From Hybos culiciformis (Eukaryota; Arthropoda; Insecta; Diptera; Hybotidae), in the NCBI GenBank assembly GCA_964007475.1, contig OZ023273.1, forward strand, positions 86,570,930 to 86,634,929: 64,000 nt of DNA. The letters are read 5' to 3'. Made by a program: the position numbers and the translations under genes. Of this stretch, positions 21,850 through 32,160 are shown piece after piece. Positions within the stretch are counted from its first letter, which is position 1. Every line of letters begins with the position of its first letter. The notes under the pieces were generated by a model. It worked only from the letters and a program-made list of their open reading frames with translations. It was not told the origin of the DNA and did not search any database.

Positions 21850-24600
21850 ATGTCTCAATAGACGTATTGGAACATACCACAACTTAGCTCAGCAATCAGA
21901 TCATATAATAATAAATATATAATAAAAAACAAATAAATATGTATTTTAAAATCCTTTACAAAATATTTTTTTTTCATTTTCATGTGCAAAAAAGTGACAT
22001 TTTAAAAATTCTTTTTGCTAACGATTTAAACCTTATCACCTCAATAAATTAGTTTAATTTATTATTCAAGGAATTAAACATTATTTGTATATGGTATTTT
22101 TATACAAAATAAATCCTTTCTTATGCAGTTCTTAAGACTGTTTGTTTTTTTTTTCTGGCGAAATTTTATACACATTTTGCTGAAATTTATATTTTTGTTG
22201 CAGAAAAACTATATAGTTGGATATATGTACATAAAATTTAGTTCCTTTCTCCTCTTCTAATGAATGGAAAAAGTTTTCATATTTTAGATTTTATTAAAGT
22301 GAGTTCATTTTTGTGTAAATTTCATATACATACATATATATTTCAAACCCTTGACAATTTGAATTACAATTAATGAGAATTATGTAATTTTTTTTAAGCC
22401 TTTCTAAGGTCGAAATACAGAAAAAAACACGATTTTATAAAAATTTATTACAGATTTTCACACAACTCGGTACAAAATTTTTACATAATTTTTTATGAAA
22501 TTTAGAAGAAATTAAAATGTTCATTTCATTTTGAAGAAATTCGACTTCGTTTGTGTTTTGATTATGTTATATGCATCAAAAATTTCAAGTTATTGCTTTA
22601 TAAAGTTTATATTTTTAAAATGATTAACGCCGCACCACTTAAAACGATATTAAGCACTTATAATATTAAATTCTTATACGTTACAAATATTTAAAACCGC
22701 ATAATTGAAAAGTTTTTAATTTTATTTTCCCCTATTTTTGTAATATATGGTTACAGATCTATTATAAATAATATTTTTCATTAAGAATATACATAAGTAA
22801 GTTAGAAAAAAATTGAAAAATATTTTTATACCTAACTAAAATAAAATAAAATAAAAAGATAAATGGTTAAAAAAAAATTTTTTTGAATCTACATACACAG
22901 AATTTTATTTTTTCATTTTCTTTATTTTATATGTATTATGCAGGTATTGCAAATATTTAATTTTTTAATATCACGATGTCTGAAATACCTGGTTGTTGGT
23001 GTGCCATACATTTACAACATTTTATATTATTATTTTCAAAGCTAATGTTAAATTTCCATCAAGATAATAAGTTAATTTATTTCTAGACAAGAAAAATTTA
23101 TGGGTGACAAAATTATAAACTATTACCTTCCTTTTTCTGTACAAAATATTTGACAATTTATAAATTACTTTATAAATTACTTTATTTTGTATAATATGCC
23201 TATAATAATAATAATATTAATATAAGAATTATATTAATATAATAAAGATATAATATATATAATGAAATATTTTTAATAATAATTGTTTTAAATTATATAT
23301 TAAGAGATTATCGAATATAAATGGAAATGAAATTATTCTGTCTGTTTCTCTGTTTGTTTTCAATTAGGCCTAAACTGCTGGACCGATTTGGCTGAAAATT
23401 TGAAATTAAGAGGCTTGGTCACAGGGTACTAGAAGTTTTGATCCGAGGCAACAGGGGAGAAGCTCCATTAGAAACAGATTTTGAAATTTAATTGTATTCC
23501 AATAAAATGTTGCAACTAATACAAAAAACTGATTATTCGTGGAAGACCCAAGTCTAGCTGATTTTGAGATAGATTTTCAATTAATAGCACTTAACACAAA
23601 ATTTATTCACGTATTACATAAGCAAATCTCACAGCAGGCATTGCCTCAACTACAACTAAATGAGACTACGGCGCTGTTCTTTACTTAATCGTTAAACGAC
23701 TTTTACTTGCATGGAAGAATTTTATTTAAATTAAAAACATGTAAAACCGAATTTTCTATTATTATTGTATCCACAATCGATAGGATGTGCAACCTCTTGT
23801 TAACTTTAAAAATAATAATATGCTCTTCGTTTTAGCCATAATCAATTTTATATATGTATGTACTATAACTAACTAACAACAACTTTATTTATGTACTATA
23901 AGTAAATCAGAAACTATATTTTGATTTCGAAAATTTTTTTTAATATTGTCTTAATACCTTTTCGTTTGTCAACTTGTTTAATAGTCGTCAACGTCAGCAT
24001 TGACCAATTTAATTTAAAAAGTTATATTACGAAAAAAAATAGTTTAATTAATTTTTATTTATTACTTTTTTTTCACTAAATCCTTCTGATCATTCCTTTT
24101 ATTTTTATTGTAAAATAATATTTAACTATTGTTTATATACATTATATAGTGTACTAAATAAAGAATATAGTACGATAGTGTATATATATATGGTTGCAGA
24201 ATATACCTAGTGTTTACGTCATAAGCTTAAGTATATATTTAGAACAAATAATGAAAAGGATAAATTTTGTTATGTAGTTTAGTGTGGCTTTGGGGTTTTT
24301 AGTGTTTGTGAACATTACAGCGAATCGCACTTTTACAAAACTTATTAATTTTGTATAACGTCGTATATACGATACGTCTATATAAGGAGTTATAAATAAA
24401 TATATTGTTATTGAAAAATAGAAAGTAACACGACGACCATGTTAAATGCATAATAAATTATCTGTACTAAATATTATGCATCAAATTTACAATTAAAATC
24501 CTTTAAAGAATAAATCAGTAATTTGGGTTTTTATTTCTATTTATTGGTTTATTGAACAATTATTTTCCGGTAGTTTTCATGTACATATAAATTATACAAT
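21850..24600. other. AT-rich non-coding DNA with a dispersed-repeat tail
   Basis: No gene recognised. At about 23330-23480 a less AT-rich segment with AAACTGCTGGACCGATTTGG looks like the conserved part of an interspersed repeat common in insect genomes; its class is not identified. The rest is low-complexity A/T. Confidence 0.5.
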
Positions 24601-24639
24601 TTTAAGAACCAAACATTTCCTTCCTCCCACCCTCCCTTT

Positions 24640-24920
24640 TTATGTAACGAATTTGAATGAAATCGGACGAACTTTTGAAGTCGGCCCCTCCCCTAGGGGA
24701 GGTCGCTGGGTAAGTGGTCAATAATTTTTTGTTACGAAATTTTTGTGTTTAATCATTTCCTTTTTTTATGTACCAAATTTTAATGCAATTGGACCAACTT
24801 TTGAAGTCCTCCCTCAGCAAAGGTCGTTGGGTAGGAGGCCAATCAAATTTTAAAACAGCCTATAATGACCCCCGATCTGAGACAAAGACATGGAGTAAGT
24901 ATGAAAACGATCGGTTAAGC
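24640..24920 (+). repeat. Tandem copies of a roughly 110-bp dispersed repeat
   Basis: The unit is CCAAATTTGAATGAAATCGG, ACGAACTTTTGAAGTC, a G/C-rich CCCTAGGGGAGG-like part, GTCGCTGGGTAGG and a T-rich tail with TTACGAAATTTKTGTG. Two units stand here, ending in a 3' part with GAAAACGATCGGTTAAGCGG. Other copies lie at 26870-27150, 47225-48130 (split by a hAT MITE) and about 55745-55850 (reverse strand). Confidence 0.8.
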
Positions 24921-25184
24921 GGTTTAAAAATTTCTTTTTGTGCTTTTTTTTTTGTTTTGAAAAATTCCCTTTTTTATTAATTTGGGGATTTTTTTGAACT
25001 TAATACTTCTTTAGCCAGTTGAAAGATTTTTGGTAGAGTGTATGTTTAAATTCGAGTCTCGTGAGAGTCTAAAACGCGTGAGATTTTTTGTCGGAAAAAT
25101 AACAACAAAAATACTCAAAATACGATTGAAAAGAATTTGAAAAACTCAATATGTACACAAAAAAATGAGTGGTTCTATTATGCC

Positions 25185-25253
25185 TTCTTCGGGGTTGGAA
25201 CCTGTGTCCTTAGCATTGCAACCCGCCAACACTACTCACCTACGGTATTTAAA
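25185..25253 (-). other. tRNA-like promoter segment, possible SINE head
   Basis: On the minus strand TAGGTGAGTAG resembles a pol III A box and GGTTCCAACCC, about 35 bp further, fits the B-box consensus GGTTCRANYCC. The spacing is right for a tRNA-derived SINE head. I could not fold a full cloverleaf, so this is not called as a tRNA gene; SINE body and tail are undefined. Confidence 0.45.
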
Positions 25254-26497
25254 TTTAAGAAGTAGAAAAAATTTGGTACAAAAAATCTAGTATGAATTAG
25301 TGAAATCTATATTATTATTATTATTTATTATAATCATCTTTATTAGTATTGTATACTTTATTTTAATTTACATTCTATTTTAAACGAATTTACATTTTTC
25401 ATTAATTTAAATTAATCATTATTAGTATCAGAGCTGTAAAATTTCAAATACTTTTGTATTGAATACTAGTAATGAATAAAAAGTAATTGTATTTTAAAAG
25501 TAATCATTACTTTTTTCAAAAAGGAATTGAATTTGAAAAAGTAATGAATAAAAAGTAATTGAATTTTGAAAGGAATGAATAATTTCTCTAAAAGGAATTG
25601 AATTTGAAAAAGGAATGAATAAAAAGTAATCGAATTTTGAAAGGAATGAATATTTTTTCTAAAAGGAATTCAATTTTAAAAAGGAATGAATAAAAAGTAA
25701 TCGAATTTTGAAATGAATGAATTTTTTTTCAAAAAGGAATTTAATTTTAAAAAGGAATGAATAAAAAGTAATCGAATTTTGAAAGGAATGAATAAAAAGT
25801 AATTCATATTTTTTCGTATATTTTTCTTTAAAAGCATATTTTTCCAAAAAAAATACAAATTTCCATATTTATTAGTTGAAAAAATATTTAAGTTGAAAAC
25901 GCAATAAAAATGTTAAAACAAATGTATTTCTTTCCCTATTTTTAATAATGTAATAAAAATATATAAATAATACAATTAATTTTGATTTTAACATATAATT
26001 TTTTTTTAAATTTTAAATTTTAATGGAGTATTCAATTTAAGGAAAATCTCCTTGATTGTTGGATCAGGATGTCAAAAGAAACATCGCCGTCTTATTGTTA
26101 CTTCTTAAAAATAACTTTAATACAATGACTTAAATAGCTTTTAATATTAGATATACAGTTTATAATGCAACGATAAACTTAGAAACTAAAACTGCTGCGG
26201 AAAATTATAGCACCCGTTGATATTGTTATTTTTTTACATTTTTTGTTTAAAGTTGTACTTTTTCAAAATTTATAGCGTGCCTTGATATTACTTAGTACAC
26301 TTCATTATTACCCGAAAATTTCTTCGGCAAGACATTAAAAGGTAAAAGACTTTCTTACAAATATTTTTGTTATCAAAATTCAATTTAATACATACTTATT
26401 ATAAATAACGAAAAAGAATGTTGAATATTTAGCGGTGCTATTAATATGCACAGCAGTATATAATTCATCACAATTAAAATTAGATCCATTCATATAA

Positions 26498-26826
26498 AAA
26501 AATACTAAATAAAAAAGTTTTACAAACCACGTTTTTAATTGACTAAAAAGACGAAAATAAAAAATTTTCTCCGGCTCATTCAGAGGATTATGGACAAACA
26601 TAGTTGAAACAGATTACAACAACTAGAAACTTGGGGCATATTTTTGAGATAATACTATAAATGTGTCGTAAAAATGCGCCCAACGTTTCTAGTTATAGAC
26701 TGTTGTAATCAGTTTCAAGAATGTTTATCCACAATCCTCTGAATGAGCAGGAGACAAATTTTTATTATCTTCTTTTTAGTCAATTAAAAAACGTGGTTTT
26801 TAAAACTTTTTTATTTAGTATTTATT
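26498..26826. mobile_element. Palindromic MITE
   Basis: The arms begin AATACTAAATAAAAAAGTTTT and contain AACCACGTTTTTAATTGACTA and CTCATTCAGAGGATTATGGA. They pair with their complements up to the right end at about 26826 around a centre near 26660. The 73-codon minus-strand frame through it is a by-product. No clear target duplication. Confidence 0.75.
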
Positions 26827-26869
26827 TTTTTCTTTTTAGCCGTCAACCCGTGCTTAGTTAAGGAGCATG

Positions 26870-27400
26870 ACTGATTTATTTTTTGTTAAGAAATTTGTGT
26901 GTTTAATCATTTCCTCTTTTATGAAACAAATTTGAATGTTTTTGAAGTCGTCTCCCAGGGTAGCTCGTTGTGTGTTTAATTATGTATTCTTTTAATATAC
27001 CAAATTTGAATGAAATCGGAACAACTTTTGAAGTCCTCCTCAGGGGAACGTCGCTGGGTACGAGGCCAGTATATTTTTTGATACGAAATTTCTGTGTTTA
27101 ATTATTTCATCCTTTTATGTACTGAATTTGGATGAAATCGAACAAACTTTTGGTTGTGAAAATTTGATTGCAAAATTTCGCGGGCAGACAAACCGACAAG
27201 AAACTTTTCACATAATGATTAAAGTGGTAGAATATTTCATTGTCATCGGGTTCAGAGCTATATTTAAGGTTTAGAGCTGTAGCTTGTCGGAAAATGGTCT
27301 AAAATTTGATTACAAAATTTCGTGGACAGACAGACAAGAAAGTGACTCTTGATAAAAACTTTGTAATAACAAGATTTATTTGGTCCATATGCATAGGAAA
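26870..27400 (+). repeat. Further copies of the 110-bp dispersed repeat with 3' tail
   Basis: Units with AATTTGAATGAAATCGG, AACTTTTGAAGTCCTCC and GTCGCTGGGTACGAGG follow each other, then a tail with GAAAATTTGATTGCAAAATT-like segments that is itself partly repeated (27150 and 27300). Same family as 24640-24920. Confidence 0.7.
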
Positions 27401-27640
27401 AAATCTAGTTGAAGAAAACAAAACAAAAATCAGACGAACTGAACACTAATAAACATTCGTTCAATTCGTTCAACGGATTTCATCGCTTTTTTTAATAAGT
27501 GTTAATTTTTTATACTTTATATGAATAAATATTCATTACTTTTAAAATTCGATTACTTTTTATTCATTCCTTTTTAAAATTAAATTCCTTTTTGAAAAAA
27601 AAATCATTCCTCTCAAAAATCGATTCCTTTTTATTCATTC

Positions 27641-28545
27641 TGTATGAATATACCGAACTGATGGTGAATTTAGTACGTGCACTAAATCCGGACTTTGCTG
27701 GGGTTGTTTAGCACTTGGACTAAACAACCGTGAACTGCTGCCAAAGAGCTAAAAATTGAAATACAAAATATTCTAGTACTTGGACTAGAATATTCAATGT
27801 ATTAACAATTACTGAAGGTAATATTGCAGAGTGTTTTAGTACTTGAACTAAAAGATCCACTCTACTATATTTACCTGAATGTTATTCCAGCACTTGGACT
27901 GGAATATCTTCACCAAATACAAAATATTCTAGTACTTGGACTAGAATATTCAATGTATTAACAATTACTGAAGGTAATATTGCAGAGTGTTTTAGTACTT
28001 GAACTAAAAGATCCACTCTACTATATTTACCTGAATGTTATTCCAGCACTTGGACTGGAATATCTTCACCTTTTATGAAATTATTAAGGCATTTGAACCT
28101 CAACAACTTCCTCTGTTTTATGAAATTATTAAGGCACTTGAAACCTCAATAACTTCTGCTGAATTTATTATTAAGGCACTTTAATAAGGCACCTTAATAA
28201 TAAGGGGATTACAATAAAAGAACAAACACTTTAATCTGTTTCTAAAATTATAATGACTTTATTATTCAAATTCATGCATTTTTATACTATTTTAGTCCCT
28301 AGTCAGCATTTGTATCATAATATATTTTATTTAGAACTTACTTACATTATTATTTTTACCAAAATTGCTACATATTCAAATTCCGTATAAATTCATTCTT
28401 AATATATAACATATAAATATTTACAGACATATTAAATTACACCTAAATAATTGGGTTGATAAAGTGTAATGCTTTATCAACATAATTATTGTTGTTCAAT
28501 TTTTTTTTTGTTTTTTCTTCAAAATCATAATGATGTTTCTGAACA
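27641..28545 (-). repeat. 3' LTR of the BEL element (905 bp)
   Basis: It contains two tandem copies of a 156-bp unit (from 27759 and 27915) and a series of short hairpins with CACTTGGA-like loops. It differs from the other LTR by one replacement near 28175, where the last hairpin is rewritten (6 bp longer); I saw no other difference. Confidence 0.93.
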
Positions 28546-28556
28546 TTCTGGCCCCC
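28546..28556 (-). promoter_or_regulatory. Polypurine tract
   Basis: On the minus strand GGGGGCCAGAA directly precedes the LTR start TGTTCAG, the expected place for priming second-strand synthesis. Confidence 0.8.
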
Positions 28557-28569
28557 GTTGAGTAATAAC

Positions 28570-29901
28570 TCAACCGTTATTTACCTGGACGTCGCATTGT
28601 TGTCGTCTGGGTACGATGCTAGGTTTATCCTTATATCCAATTGCTTCTAATGTTTGGAACCTACACTCCAAAAATTTTAAAAAGTCTTCTATTGGTTGTA
28701 CTTCTTTTGGATTCTCTAATGATTGTTCAAAAAGGACATGACTTTGACGATCCAGTTTTTTGAGTAATAGATAACCTAATAGCGGCGACCAGGATGACGT
28801 GTCAATACCTAAATTATTTAGCGCTATTAAACTTTCGTACATGGTATCATGTAGATTTTTAACCGATGTTGCTGAAGCTGAATCTGATGATAAATTGGGT
28901 TGTGATACTAGGTTATGAATCACGGCTGCAATTAATACACGCTTATTATCATACCTCTCTTGCATCATTTTCCACGCTGCTTCGTAATTACTTTCAGTTA
29001 GGGTTAAATGCCTAATTAACCTTTCTGCCTCTCCCGTCACATTAGTTTTTAGGTACCACATTTTCTGGATAGCGGATAATGGTTGATTGTGAATCATCTG
29101 AGAAAACATGTCAAAAAATTGTTGCCATTTCAAGTAATCTCCATCGAACTTGGGTATTGTCATTTCCGGTAATTCTAGAGTCGGTTTGTCTACTCTTGCT
29201 CCTGAGGTTGCTCCGTGTGACTGTTGCTTACTATTTAAATCTATGCGATGTTCTTGGACTGCTTTTTCGAGTTCAATGTATGCTGTCATGTTATACCCTT
29301 GTGCCACAGGATCGTCAGTTGTCTCCCAAATGGTGTAATTCAACATTTCAATTTGATTCCACAAGCTGTTAATGGTGACGAGTTGCGTTGTAAAATACTC
29401 AGCTGGATGACCTGCAGTTTCCTCAGCTACAAGGTTGCTTAATAATCGTCTCAATGATTCCATAATTGCTGATTGCCTTCTTGATACCTTCTGGATGCTA
29501 TGTTGATTCTCTGATTCACATTCCTCACTGTTTGTTGCTTTCTCTGCTTCTGCCTTAATTTTCGTCATCGCTTCGACGAATTCTGCTTCATATTTGTCTA
29601 CTAATGCCTTTATATTGTCGTAATACTTCCTCTTAAAGTATTCGTGCTCGGATTCAATTAACTGAAGTTCGTTAATTTCATCCTCTCTTTTCTGGAATTC
29701 CGTCCATAATGTTTCTAGCTTCTCTAACTTCACTAGGAAGTACCTCACAGTAGTCTTCCTGACCGGAGAATCCCTTTTGAAATTAGAAATTAATTGTTCA
29801 ATATCTCTTCCTGTTGTAGTTTGTTGTGTTGATAACTTCTCCATTTTGCTGCTTCTGTCCAATATGAACCGTAGTACGTAGTGGGTTATGACGTCTGGCA
29901 A
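28570..29901 (-). CDS. BEL/Pao Gag (443 aa)
   Basis: Structural protein forming the retrotransposon capsid in the cytoplasm. The N-terminal half is charged and helical with probable coiled coils (about residues 40-130). From about residue 245 it has the DUF1759-type capsid region typical of BEL/Pao: LPEMTIPKFDGDYLKWQQFF, then KMWYLKTNVTGEA, AERLIRHL, YEAAWKMMQERYDNKR and a LLLKKLD segment near residue 388. The C-terminal CCHC zinc knuckles and everything downstream (protease, RT, integrase) are missing: the frame ends just before the polypurine tract. The first ATG lies about 75 bp past the primer-binding site; a second Met at residue 20 is an alternative start. The frame is intact. Confidence 0.9.
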   Translation of the reverse strand: MPDVITHYVLRFILDRSSKMEKLSTQQTTTGRDIEQLISNFKRDSPVRKTTVRYFLVKLEKLETLWTEFQKREDEINELQLIESEHEYFKRKYYDNIKALVDKYEAEFVEAMTKIKAEAEKATNSEECESENQHSIQKVSRRQSAIMESLRRLLSNLVAEETAGHPAEYFTTQLVTINSLWNQIEMLNYTIWETTDDPVAQGYNMTAYIELEKAVQEHRIDLNSKQQSHGATSGARVDKPTLELPEMTIPKFDGDYLKWQQFFDMFSQMIHNQPLSAIQKMWYLKTNVTGEAERLIRHLTLTESNYEAAWKMMQERYDNKRVLIAAVIHNLVSQPNLSSDSASATSVKNLHDTMYESLIALNNLGIDTSSWSPLLGYLLLKKLDRQSHVLFEQSLENPKEVQPIEDFLKFLECRFQTLEAIGYKDKPSIVPRRQQCDVQVNNG

Positions 29902-29977
29902 TTATGTATGCCTTCAATGTATTGTTGCTTATTTTTGCTTCGGACACTTATGTGTGTCTTCAATATGAATTGATGCT

Positions 29978-29995
29978 ATCACGTCGGGGTCACCA
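29978..29995 (-). promoter_or_regulatory. Primer-binding site complementary to tRNA-Trp
   Basis: On the plus strand ATCACGTCGGGGTCACCA equals the 3' end, including CCA, of animal tRNA-Trp as I recall it. It lies 5 nt inside the 5' LTR edge. All 18 positions match. Confidence 0.85.
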
Positions 29996-30000
29996 AAATA

Positions 30001-30899
30001 TGTATGAATATACCGAACTGATGGTGAATTTAGTACGTGCACTAAATCCGGACTTTGCTGGGGTTGTTTAGCACTTGGACTAAACAACCGTGAACTGCTG
30101 CCAAAGAGCTAAAAATTGAAATACAAAATATTCTAGTACTTGGACTAGAATATTCAATGTATTAACAATTACTGAAGGTAATATTGCAGAGTGTTTTAGT
30201 ACTTGAACTAAAAGATCCACTCTACTATATTTACCTGAATGTTATTCCAGCACTTGGACTGGAATATCTTCACCAAATACAAAATATTCTAGTACTTGGA
30301 CTAGAATATTCAATGTATTAACAATTACTGAAGGTAATATTGCAGAGTGTTTTAGTACTTGAACTAAAAGATCCACTCTACTATATTTACCTGAATGTTA
30401 TTCCAGCACTTGGACTGGAATATCTTCACCTTTTATGAAATTATTAAGGCATTTGAACCTCAACAACTTCCTCTGTTTTATGAAATTATTAAGGCACTTG
30501 AAACCTCAATAACTTCTGCTGAATTTATTATTAAGGCACTTGGAACCTTAATAATAAGGGGATTACAATAAAAGAACAAACACTTTAATCTGTTTCTAAA
30601 ATTATAATGACTTTATTATTCAAATTCATGCATTTTTATACTATTTTAGTCCCTAGTCAGCATTTGTATCATAATATATTTTATTTAGAACTTACTTACA
30701 TTATTATTTTTACCAAAATTGCTACATATTCAAATTCCGTATAAATTCATTCTTAATATATAACATATAAATATTTACAGACATATTAAATTACACCTAA
30801 ATAATTGGGTTGATAAAGTGTAATGCTTTATCAACATAATTATTGTTGTTCAATTTTTTTTTTGTTTTTTCTTCAAAATCATAATGATGTTTCTGAACA
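30001..30899 (-). repeat. 5' LTR of the BEL element (899 bp)
   Basis: Partner of 27641-28545. Hairpins with arms 6-10 bp occur at 30029-30046, 30062-30089, 30128-30153, 30194-30213, 30243-30266, the last three again 156 bp on, then 30444-30463, 30486-30512 and 30528-30554. Being at the minus-strand 5' end, this LTR would hold the promoter. Confidence 0.93.
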
Positions 30900-31215
30900 C
30901 ATTCCTTTTTAAAATTCAATTCCTTTTACAAAAAATATTCATTCCTTTCAAAATTCGATTACTTTTTATTCATTCCTTTTTCAAATTCAATTCCTTTTAG
31001 AAAAATTTTTCATTCCTTTCAAAATTCAATTACTTTTTATTCATTACTTTTTCAAATTCAATTCCTTTTTGAAAAAAGTAATGATTACTTTTAAAATATA
31101 ATTACTTTTTATTTTTATTTGAAAATATTTGAATATTTACAGCTATTACTATTTTTTTTTTCATTCTTTTTATTATTTTTTATTTAATTTTTTTCTCTAA
31201 TAATTCTAACTATTT

Positions 31216-31883
31216 CTAATTATTGTTTCTAATGGACTCTATGCAGCTTTTCTTGAACCTATACAAATTTTGTTCTTCTTTTACATTGCCTGGTATCTCG
31301 TTGTATAATTGCAGGCCCTTGTATATAAACGACTGTTGCCCCGCTGTAGTATTTATTCTCTCTGGTCTGAAATTATTTGCATTTCTAAGCCGATATGGTT
31401 GTACATCTCTCACATAATTAAAATGATCAATTAGATATGCTACATGACATAACCGCGAATGTCATAACCGCGAAACTTTTTTTGTCATAATCGCGAAATA
31501 AAAAATAAAAGTGTCATAACCGCGAAAAATGTCTTATGTATTATTTTGTCATAACCGCGAAAAAATATGGCAAAAAATTGAAAAAATTTCGCTTCACGGT
31601 TATAACAAAAATTTTTGTCTCATACAAATTCTAGTTTCGCGGTTATGACAAAAAATTTTCGCGGTTATGACATTCGCGGTTATGTCAGTTCACCAATTAG
31701 ATTTGATTGTCCTCTTTGATTTTTTAACTTTAATATCGATATTAATGTGCTGAGTTGTAATCTTTGTTGGATATTTAACCATTTTAGTGTGTTCAGCATT
31801 GATCTTGAATATTGAATATATATAATTGAAACTATTACTTTTATATTTATATGTGTCAAATTCTTTTGATAAAATGCAACCAA
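31216..31883 (-). pseudogene. LINE reverse-transcriptase C-terminal fragment, split by a foldback
   Basis: Two minus-strand pieces (31883-31703 and 31427-31216) encode the end of a non-LTR retrotransposon ORF2. The first has WLNIQQRLQLSTLISILKLK and GQSNLI. The second has HFNYVRDVQPYRLRNANNF and QSFIYKGLQLYNEIPGNV, a pattern seen downstream of the RT domain in many insect LINEs. Removing the insert 31437-31693 and one copy of its 9-bp duplication joins the two pieces in the same frame. The rest of the LINE (endonuclease, RT core) is absent, so this is a 5'-truncated dead copy. Confidence 0.75.
31437..31693. mobile_element. Small foldback element with TGTCATAACCGCGAA units
   Basis: Repeated copies of GTCATAACCGCGAAA in the left half face TTTCGCGGTTATGAC copies in the right half. 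It is flanked by a perfect 9-bp direct repeat CAATTAGAT (31428-31436 and 31694-31702), and its removal repairs a LINE frame, so the borders are well supported. No coding capacity. Confidence 0.88.
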
Positions 31884-31884
31884 A

Positions 31885-32160
31885 AATTTGTTTCAAAATA
31901 GGGAGCTCCGGTGAAATAAAGATTACCTGACCAAAAATTTTGGGTAGGGAGATACGGCCGGGAAGGCTCTAAGCTCAAAATATACAAAAAAAAATTTTGG
32001 AAAATAGGTAGCTCCGGTGAAATAAAGATTACCTGACCAAAAATTTTGAGTAAGCAGCTACGGTTAGGGTCTTCCCGGCTCAAATATACAAAAAAAAAAA
32101 AAAAAAATAGGTAGCTGACCAAAAATTTTGGGTAGGGAGCTACGGTTAGGGTATTTCCGG
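31885..32160. repeat. Tandem repeat of about 110-bp units
   Basis: Three imperfect units share TAGCTCCGGTGAAATAAAGA, TTACCTGACCAAAAATTTTG and GGGAGCTACGGTTAGGG, separated by AATATACAAAAAAAA tracts. The third unit is shortened. The 88-codon minus-strand frame here is repeat-driven. Confidence 0.85.

Larger units (their letters stand above)
27641..30899 (-). mobile_element. BEL/Pao-type LTR retrotransposon carrying gag only
   Basis: Two LTRs (27641-28545 and 30001-30899) start TG and end CA when read on the minus strand. They enclose a primer-binding site, one gag frame and a polypurine tract. The element is flanked by a perfect 5-bp duplication CATTC (27636-27640 and 30900-30904), the usual length for BEL/Pao. 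No protease, reverse transcriptase or integrase is present in the 1.45-kb interior, so it needs enzymes from a full-length relative. The LTRs look the same except for one short change, indicating recent insertion. Confidence 0.93.
25430..31144. mobile_element. Large foldback element, split by a BEL/Pao insertion
   Basis: The left arm (25430-25810) is built of AAAGGAATGAATAAAAAGTA and ATTGAATTTTGAAAGG-like units. The right arm is the reverse complement, in two parts (about 27530-27640 and 30900-31144) separated by the BEL element. Tips AGCTGTAAAATTTC and, reverse-complemented, AGCTGTAAATATTC match. The flanking 9-mers ATTAGTATC (25421) and ATTACTATT (31145) agree at 7 of 9 positions, a possible decayed duplication. 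Without the BEL element the length is about 2.4 kb. The middle holds the 26498-26826 MITE and dispersed repeats, no gene. Confidence 0.7.

Noticed and set aside
29079..29442. Three plus-strand frames opposite gag
   Set aside because: Shadows of the BEL gag on the other strand.
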